NCBI GenBank assembly: GCA_037367355.1 | Contig: CM074706.1 | Location: 372,001-436,000, forward strand | DNA length: 64,000 nt | Origin: Neoscytalidium dimidiatum | Taxonomy: Eukaryota; Ascomycota; Dothideomycetes; Botryosphaeriales; Botryosphaeriaceae | Direction: 5' to 3' | Shown here: one piece after another, positions 57,681-64,000 of the stretch | Layout: each line of letters opens with the position of its first letter | How positions within the stretch are numbered: position 1 is the first letter of the stretch | Notes under the pieces: model-generated | The model's database searches: none | What the model saw: the letters and a program-made list of their open reading frames with translations, nothing else | What the model was told of the DNA's origin: nothing | Made by a program: the position numbers and the translations under genes

Positions 57681-58940
57681 ATGGATTACGAGAACCGTTC
57701 CGGCCACATCGCCTTCCGCGAGTTTCCTGACGCGTTGTTAGGCTATGTGGATGGCCTTTTCTGTGGGCGATGTCTCAAGCCCATCAGGAGAAACGTCGCT
57801 GTCACCCATGATCTCGCCATCCAAATGCCCGAGTGCGGCCATGTTACCCACCTGAGCTGCTTCGTCGATGCTTTAAGGGCGCAACTGCATTCACAGCCCG
57901 ACCGCTGCTCCTGCCCGGTTTGCTCGCGCCGCCTGTTCTCTCGCCCGCCCGACATTCCGGCATCAAAGATCAAGTTCAGCATTTTACATGACAGCCGCAG
58001 GGGCGCCATCGAGTTGCAAACTGTCGTCGACTTGCAGGATCAATGGCTCGAGACACCGCACACTTACCGACACCTGCCCCTCCCGCGGCTACTGGCGCCT
58101 CCGAACTTCACGCTGGACAAAACTCTTCTCGCGGTATTCAGCCTCGATCCTACACCGCCGGGAGCTGCGCGGGCGGTGCGACTGTTTGCTGGCGTGCGCG
58201 CTGTTGCTGTTCATCCTCCATCGATGCGCGACCAGCGCATTCCGGGCCGTTCCCAGGCCTTCCAGCAGCTGCCTCAATACAACGCGTACATCCCGAACGG
58301 TCCTATTCGCGGTGCATTTCCTCCTCAGTTCAACCCTCTTGACCAGCAGTCTGCGCCGCCTTACCTGCTTCGGACCCCGGTTCGACACTTTCCTCCCACC
58401 CCATTCAACCCTCACGCTTCTTCGGCTCCGGCTCCCAACCTTCCTGCTCAGCAGCCCCCACACAATCAAGACACAGGCTGCGAAGACCCGATGCAGCGCC
58501 TTAGTAGCGCGCCCTCAATTGCGGCTCAAGATCACGCTCCCAATCCTTCTCGTAGCCCAACTCCTCCGTCGCCTGGGAGCTTGCGTGAGATGTCTTTGTA
58601 CGTTCGGGCGAGGGCTAAGCAGATCATGCAGGAGAACCGGGATCGTATTGATGGCAAAGAAGGAGGAGAAGAGGAAGAAGTGGACGAAGTCAGCAGCTTG
58701 TCTCCGACCTCCACTCTTTCTCCGGCCTTGACACCTACGCCGAAAGTTGCCGCTTTTACTCTGGAATCAACTGCTGATCCGTCAGTCTCTGCGGCTCCTT
58801 CGGTTACCTCTCAAAATCATCTGGAGCAGCAGAAATGGGAGGCTGTGGACCAGGAGACGGTTGAGGCTGCTTGGACGCTGGTGGCGATGTCGATGGGTAA
58901 GAGGGTCCTCGATGAGGAAGAGAGGAAGAAGTTGCAGTAG
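57681..58940 (+). CDS. RING-finger-like protein of unknown function
   Basis: Single exon, 419 residues; the ATG is in a good context (AACCATGG). The N-terminus has a zinc-finger pattern that fits a RING-H2 or related fold: C28-x2-C31, C52-x-H54, H57-x2-C60, and C76 or C78 with C81 (CSCPVC). A possible ubiquitin-ligase role follows only from this pattern. The middle (~180-310) is Pro/Gln/Asn-rich and disordered. Near residue 305 begins a short helical stretch, REMSLYVRARAKQIMQENRDR, then an acidic run (EGGEEEEVDE). The C-terminus (QKWEAVDQETVEAAWTLVAMSMGKRVLDEEERKK) looks helical and conserved. Nothing in the neighbourhood suggests a pathway. Confidence 0.7.
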   Translation: MDYENRSGHIAFREFPDALLGYVDGLFCGRCLKPIRRNVAVTHDLAIQMPECGHVTHLSCFVDALRAQLHSQPDRCSCPVCSRRLFSRPPDIPASKIKFSILHDSRRGAIELQTVVDLQDQWLETPHTYRHLPLPRLLAPPNFTLDKTLLAVFSLDPTPPGAARAVRLFAGVRAVAVHPPSMRDQRIPGRSQAFQQLPQYNAYIPNGPIRGAFPPQFNPLDQQSAPPYLLRTPVRHFPPTPFNPHASSAPAPNLPAQQPPHNQDTGCEDPMQRLSSAPSIAAQDHAPNPSRSPTPPSPGSLREMSLYVRARAKQIMQENRDRIDGKEGGEEEEVDEVSSLSPTSTLSPALTPTPKVAAFTLESTADPSVSAAPSVTSQNHLEQQKWEAVDQETVEAAWTLVAMSMGKRVLDEEERKKLQ

Positions 58941-59053
58941 TCTTGGAAATTTCATTCTGGAGCGTGTAGCTCTGGCCGTTTATTTCACCTGGGTCAGTTC
59001 CCTCTTGTTGGACTTGGCAGGAAGTCACTGGGGGCGGTTTACGGTTTAGTTAT

Positions 59054-59999
59054 TCATATTGAGTGTAGGTGAGGCCAAGGATTGAACTCCCTGGTATTGC
59101 TAAGAATTGAGCGAACGTCCCTTGACAAATCGTTCCTATAGTCTTCGTACATCATGACCACCCCTTCGAATGCGTAGCTAATAGGCGAGTGTAGTAGTTT
59201 CATATTGCTACTAATACTAGCTAGGACGCTCCATGGCAATTCGTGGTGACCACACATGAGGATAGCAGTGAATGCCAGGCCGATTCCTTGCGGTATCCAC
59301 AGCCGCCAAAACCATGGGGTTCCCAAGAAGCTCGAAACTTCACCCCACTCGGATTCGGAAGTGCCATAGATTTACTGTCCCAAGCTTTTGAATCCGTCAT
59401 CTCTCAACGCATCATGAAGGCGACTTACGGTCTGAACTGCGGAAGTACAGTGAAAGAGTTCGTGACAACCGAGCCGAGCAATAACTTTCTGAGCCTGGCC
59501 AAAATATCAGACGCATAAGCTGTACTTGGTGATTCCGCTCATTCGTGTTGGTCTGGTCGATACAGATTGAATCGGCCCAGAGAAGTCGACTTTTATGCTC
59601 GTTTCGCAGTCGCACGAACGCATTGTATAGATTTCGCGGCATGCTGATTCGATTCTGTGAACAGAAAACATGTGCCTGATCTTCTGGATCTCTCCAGTCA
59701 TAGGATATAGCGTCATAAGTGGGGTGACATTATAGTGAAAAGATTTCAAGACGGCAGCAGACGGCGCTTCCACCTTACCCGAGTAGGAGTTCGAGAAGCT
59801 AGAGCGGTGTTCGTTCTTCAGGTAGAGTATTGTAAATGCAACCTGGAACTGACAGGTTTGACTTATTGCACCTGCTTCTACTGCGAAACCGTCTCATAAG
59901 ACACTCCAAAATCTGAGGCATCTCCGAAGCTTGCCGGTAGCGGAATGGACGACTGGATTGCTCCAAGATTCTCTGACCGTTAATGAGTGAATGATGCAC
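59054..59999 (-). pseudogene. HET-domain (heterokaryon incompatibility) pseudogene
   Basis: HET proteins trigger cell death when incompatible hyphae fuse. Reading the minus strand from 59999, one frame keeps the HET blocks in order: YNTLPEERTPL, LLELLLG, YDAISYDWRDP, NRISMPRNLYNAFVRLR and LLWADSICIDQTNTNERNHQV. After a +1 shift near 59498-59500 come QAQKVIARLG and then GTPWFWRLWIPQGIGLAF. These match the usual IRLLELLPG, YEALSYVWGDP, NLYNALRRLR, LWIDAICINQ-N-ER--QV, AQKV-AWLG and RPWF-R-WV-QE blocks. The frame is broken by TAG at 59799-59801, TAA at 59775-59777, TAA at 59730-59732 and TAA at 59372-59374, plus the frameshift. All four stops are of the CAA/CAG-to-TAA/TAG type. The copy ends about 110 bases from the RING-like gene, so the long C-terminal part of HET proteins is missing. 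It is non-functional as it stands. Confidence 0.8.
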
Positions 60000-60376
60000 T
60001 GATTTATTAGATTTTTAGAAGAGGCACAGAGCTATTGATGATCGAGGGGCTTGTTACGATGAGAAATGGGCTCATATTCAGCGATCACTGAGGCTCACTA
60101 CGTCAGGATTCTTGGCTATCGCCAGCAATTTTTTCGTGGCATAGCAAAATGTAGTAAAAAGCTGCAAGCAGCTTGCCGGGTATTGTCATGGTTGCCATTT
60201 CACCCAGAGAACACTTGTGCGAGCTAAGTGTCTCCGCCTAACCACCACAGTACAGGTACCCTTGGCTTGGCCGCCGAGATCTCCATGCCGTCTCAACATT
60301 AGATAACGGACTGCGCAATAAAATTTCCGTCCGTCGCTTCGACAACAATCGCCAAACCAGAGGTGCCCATTGCGCC
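60000..60376. other. intergenic region between HET relic and ABM gene
   Basis: About 380 bases, A+T-rich at the left. No gene seen. The left part may be an eroded upstream extension of the HET gene. Confidence 0.4.
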
Positions 60377-60871
60377 TTAGCACTTCTGGTAGATGCCATC
60401 CTTCGTCCTGGCCCACTGCCCACCGAACCTCTCCCAGATTTCCCACTGCTTCTCTCCAATCAACAGCGGATCAGTGGCCTCAAGGTAAGGCTTCATGTAT
60501 GCCTTCGTCGCTTGGTGCTACATGCCGCCAGAAATCAGCACGGATCCCCCGTCTCCACCATGAGCCACCGACCCAATACATCAAGCACCAAAAAAAAAAA
60601 GAAGAAAAAAGAACCGGGATGACAAGAGGAAAAAGAAACAACCCACCTGCATGAACCATTCCGGAGACTTGCTCCAGTTCTCAACCCACTTGATCTTGTT
60701 CTCCTCGCCCTTGACCCGGAACACCTCGAACGACAGGCACTCGGGCTCCGCGGCCACCTTCTCGACCGCGGCGTAGAAATGCGTCAGGAATTCGTCGACC
60801 TTGTCTGGCTGGACGGTCGCCGTGACGTAGAGCGTGAAGCCGCCTTTCGGCTCGGGCTGAGGGAAAGCCAT
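60377..60871 (-). CDS. ABM-domain (antibiotic biosynthesis monooxygenase-like) protein
   Basis: Small dimeric-barrel protein of 121 residues; members of this family include quinol monooxygenases such as E. coli YgiN, but many have no known substrate. Exons 60647-60871 and 60377-60517, joined over a 129-nt intron in phase 0. The N-terminal half has GGFTLYVTATVQPDKVDEFL and then EPECLSFEVFRV, the usual first strands and helix. The join WFMQ-HQATKAYMKPYL restores the H-x4-H-like end of the fold with its conserved His. It ends with QKC. A TTTAAATAA element lies at 60988-60996, about 118 bases upstream. The intron includes T-rich and A-rich runs. It sits between the HET relic and EDC3 and shows no link to either. 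Confidence 0.85.
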
Positions 60872-61669
60872 TTTCGGTATCCCGCGCCGATGATAATGTG
60901 GAAGAGGTGGAAAGAAGGGTGACTGATGATGATGATGATGAAGGAGAAGAAGAAGAAGAAGGGGGAATTGATGTACGTACGTGCGGCTTTAAATAAGCTC
61001 CGTCTTACTTGACGCTCCCCGCACAGGGAAGCAAAAAGTCTCCCCACCATCACCATCCAGGGGAGCCAAAGCCAAGCCCAGCAGAGGGGAAGGTCTAGCG
61101 GACAAGAGAGAAAGAAAAGGGTCGCGCTCCGCGGAAGCGAGATCCTGCATAAGCGCGCCTACTCGTCAGCTGGACCCCACGCGTGTTGGATGAACCGGCC
61201 TTGTCCAATGAAGTACTCGTCATGCGCTTCCCATCTCCCGCAACTAACTACATCGAGTATAAGAAGAAGGCAGCCGCACTTTCCGGATTAGAAGGAGAGA
61301 GAAGCCATAAGCAACGGGCTTTTCAATCCATGGCATAAGCACTCGCGGTAATCCGGATGTTGTTGCACCCGCTCACAATCCCATTGAGTTACCCAGGAGT
61401 ATCGATATGATCATTTCATTTCGTTTTATCTATCATACTATCGCGCGTCCCGATCGCGCTCGTACTCATCATGGTCAATGCCCTCCTATCCTTGTATGCA
61501 GCAGAGCCTCATGATATCAACCGCGCGCCCGCCCGTTATATCAACGCAGAGACCCCCGGAAAAAGGAAAAAAAAAAAAGTATAGACAAGAAAAGAAGAGA
61601 ACGCCGATATCCAGTACCCGTTTTATACATCCCAACTCCCTTTCCCTCCCCCGTCCACCCAACTTAACC
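60872..61669. other. intergenic region between ABM gene and EDC3
   Basis: About 800 bases holding the ABM promoter and the EDC3 3' flank. A GAA/GAT trinucleotide stretch lies near 60922-60960 and an A-run near 61567-61578. No gene seen. Confidence 0.5.
60988..60996 (-). promoter_or_regulatory. possible TATA element of the ABM gene
   Basis: Minus-strand TTATTTAAA, about 118 bases upstream of the ABM start codon. Supported by position and sequence only. Confidence 0.4.
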
Positions 61670-63978
61670 TCACCTCCCCTCCCCACCCTCCGTCTCCCCC
61701 TCCCCGGCATCAAACCTGATCTGCACCGCCCACTCGCTCCCGAACCGCACGCCCTGCCGCCCCAGCCCGCCGACCCTCTTCCACGCCTTATTCAAACCCA
61801 AATCCACCACCCAGACCAACCAGTCCGGATCCCTCACCTGGCCGATCTGCAGCGCCCTGAAGAGGCCGGACCGCGGCGCGCCCAGGCAGACGATGTACTT
61901 GGCGCGCACCTCGAGCGGCTCGCCCTCGATGATGCTGACCTCGCCGGTCGAGCCGCCGACGCCGGACGGGCCCTCGACCGCGAGCACCGAGGCGCGCGAC
62001 TTGTTGGCCCAGCCGACGATGGCCATGGCCGTGGCGCGGTCGCCCTGGCCCAGTGCGTCGAATTCCTTGTTGCGCCCCAGCAGCGCGTCAATGATGAGTT
62101 CCGGCGGCGCTTCGAGCCGCTTCAACCCCCGCTGCACGTCCGCCCAGCTGCGCACGTAGCCGCCCATGCGCTTCAGCAGCTCCAACTGGCGGCGCACGTC
62201 CTTGTCGTAGTCGGCCGGCCGCTCGTAGCCGAGGAGGGCCACGACGACACGCGGGCCGCGGGCGTGCAGGTGTCTGGCTGCGGCGATGGCGCGCGCGCCG
62301 GTGCGGTGGTTGCCAGCTAGGACGACGACGACCGGGCGCGCGTTGACAGCGAGATTCTCGCGAGCGAGGCGGCGACCGCCGGGGTTGACGGCTTGAAGGG
62401 CGACCTGCGCAATGCCGCGAGCAGCGTTTTCCGCCATGATATCTTCTGTCAGGCCGAATTCGACCTCTGCGAGCTCCTCGACGGCGGTCATGGTACCAGG
62501 GGTGATGGTGTGGCAGGTGGTCCCTGAAGGTACCACGCGGAAGCTAGCTTGTGATTGCTGGAAGAGATTTACTGAGGGTGAAGAGGGTGGGGTGGGACGC
62601 CCTGGGATCGGGCTGTTGGTGGAGGAATATGCAACAGTTGAACCGCGATGTTGTTGGTTACGGACAGACTTGCTCAGACTTGCAGCTGAGGCGTTGTGAA
62701 TGTCCTCTTGCAGAGCACTGTTGGACCTGAATGGCGCACGTCTGGTGGATGCGCGAGACATGGCACGGCGGGAATTACGTCCGCTGTCGAAGTCTGAGAA
62801 GTCGTCTTCGCTAGACGAGTTTGAGTTGCTCCGTAGATGAGGGCGCCTTTGCTCCAGGACATTCTCAGTCGGGTGCAGATTTTTTCCACCAGCAGTGCCA
62901 GCACGAGGAGGCAGACGGTTGAAGCTAACCAACCGATCCTCGTCGGCGGTGGTATCCTCATTCCGTATCTGTTCGAAGACAGTACGCTTGTCGAACTTTG
63001 ACAGATTTTCGGCAAAGTCAAAATCTGGAAGCTCCTGAACGTCCGTGGCATCCTCAGTAGCCCAACCATTCGTTGCCTCCAAGGCCTTCTGTCTCCGTGA
63101 CTTGCGGTTGGACACCTTTACTGCCTCCATGCCAACCTTGCCTCCAATCAAGCCTGGTGTACGCTTGACCGGTTGGTCCTCCAGAATTGGCGTTTGTCTC
63201 CAACCTTTGCCCTTGTAGTTTGCAGGTGTCTTGCGTGCAGCTTCAGGCGACGAGTCTGGCGCGTCCCCATCCCCAGCCGGCAGCAACTGGTCCTTCTTCT
63301 GTTTCTTGCCTTTCGTGCCGCGAGCCTTTCCCTTCTTTCCAGCCTCCGCCGGCTTCACGGGTGTTTCCAATGGCTTGCCAGTTCGTGTCTTGCTTATGCT
63401 CGCGCGCCGCACAGGCTCCTCGTGGATCGTGGGGTCGTCCGACTCTTCTCCATCCTCCACGGCATCCAAGCCTAGCGCATTGAACGGCTTGGTGAGAGTA
63501 GCGGGGTCCTCCTTGTGCTTCCCATTCTTGCCAGTGATTGGCGCCTTCTTAGCAGCCACGCCAACGAATGGGGGGGTATTGCCCGGTTGTTTCGCCGCAA
63601 CGGCGGCAGCGATAGGCTTCACCGGTGTAGTCGGCGCTTCAGCAGTCTGCACGGCAGGTCGCTTTCCAACGCTCAGGATTGCGGGATCGACGAAAGTCTG
63701 CTTGGTCTTGGGCTTGGGCTTGGGCGCCTCAATGACAGGGGCTTCATGTGTCTGAGGCACGGCGGACACTTCGACCGGGGGTGCAGTAGGCGGGGGCGCT
63801 CCATAGGGGACAGGCGCGGGAGGGATGTGCTGCGGTTGAGGAGGGAAGCTCGGGGGGTGACTCGGCGGGTAGGTGGGCGTAGAGACGGTGGTTTGCACTG
63901 GCTGGACCGAGATGTCGGCGATATGAGAGCCCTCGATGGTGAAGCCAGGCAGACGGTGGCCGGTTGCAGGGAAAAAGA
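61670..63978 (-). CDS. EDC3: enhancer of mRNA decapping 3 (partial, 5' end outside window)
   Basis: P-body scaffold that binds and stimulates the Dcp1-Dcp2 decapping enzyme. About 769 codons are visible. The exon seems to start at 63978, just after a CTGAC branch and CCTAG acceptor, so earlier exons lie outside. The first residues (FFPATGHRLPGFTIEGSHIADISV) are the end of the N-terminal LSm domain. A long Pro/Thr/Lys-rich linker follows, then an FDF motif region (LPDFDFAENLSKFDKRTVFEQIRNED), a Ser/Arg-rich stretch, and the C-terminal YjeF_N domain. The last starts near MTAVEELAEVEFGLTEDIMAENAARG and has VVVVLAGNHRTGARAIAAARHL and PPELIIDALLG. This order (LSm, FDF, YjeF_N) is diagnostic of Edc3. 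The YjeF_N domain mediates dimerisation. Confidence 0.92.
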
Positions 63979-64000
63979 CTAGGTTCGCGGTCAGCACCGG

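Noticed and set aside
59640..59700. An intron ending at the CAG before AATCGAATCAGC in the HET relic
   Set aside because: The HET blocks continue in the same frame without a break across this point, so no splice is needed.
1..64000. CRISPR arrays, insertion sequences and rRNA genes
   Set aside because: No regularly spaced repeats, transposase frames or rRNA-like segments were seen.

Overview
The window is nuclear DNA of a filamentous ascomycete (Pezizomycotina). Genes carry few, short introns of about 50-130 nt with GT...AG ends and CTGAC/CTAAC-like branch sites. Start codons lie in CACC-like contexts. Upstream regions are pyrimidine-rich, and the gene set is typically fungal (Ste2-type receptor, AAT-family permease, HET domain, Tul1/Dsc ligase). 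The species cannot be read from the sequence.

Layout, left to right. An unknown gene ends at 224. SNF4 (AMPK gamma, five exons, 896-2333) follows, then 3 kb without a recognisable gene and an amino-acid permease (5412-7198). A Ser/Thr-rich single-pass surface protein (minus, 7709-8731) and a GH47 alpha-1,2-mannosidase (plus, 9637-11649) are divergent. A tRNA-Leu(AAG) with a 17-nt intron sits at 12002-12100. A BRCT protein with an FHA-like N-terminus (minus, 13471-~15879) and UPF1 (minus, 16977-20298) follow; UPF1 is divergent from IMP4 (20890-21847). After a 5.7 kb gap come a phosphoinositide phospholipase C (minus, 27530-31006), a large disordered fungal protein (minus, 35242-37917) and a HAD class IIA phosphatase (40758-42092). 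After a 9.9 kb gap come a Ste2 pheromone receptor (minus, 51958-53277) divergent from the Tul1/Dsc E3 ligase (54560-57019), a RING-like protein (57681-58940), a decayed HET-domain pseudogene (minus, 59054-59999), a small ABM-domain protein (minus, 60377-60871), and EDC3 (minus, 61670 to beyond the window).

Themes. Several genes are signalling or RNA housekeeping: SNF4 (energy), PLC and Ste2 (signalling), UPF1 and EDC3 (mRNA decay), IMP4 (ribosome assembly), GH47 and Tul1 (secretory-pathway glycan trimming and quality control). There is no biosynthetic cluster, transposon or CRISPR array.

The least explained parts are the two long gaps between converging 3' ends (21848-27529 and 42093-51957). 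Spaces between convergent fungal genes are usually a few hundred bases. I could not support a protein gene in either, but both hold repeated pyrimidine-rich, promoter-like blocks and polypurine/polypyrimidine repeats. The clearest new observation is the HET relic, with four in-frame TAA/TAG stops and one frameshift.
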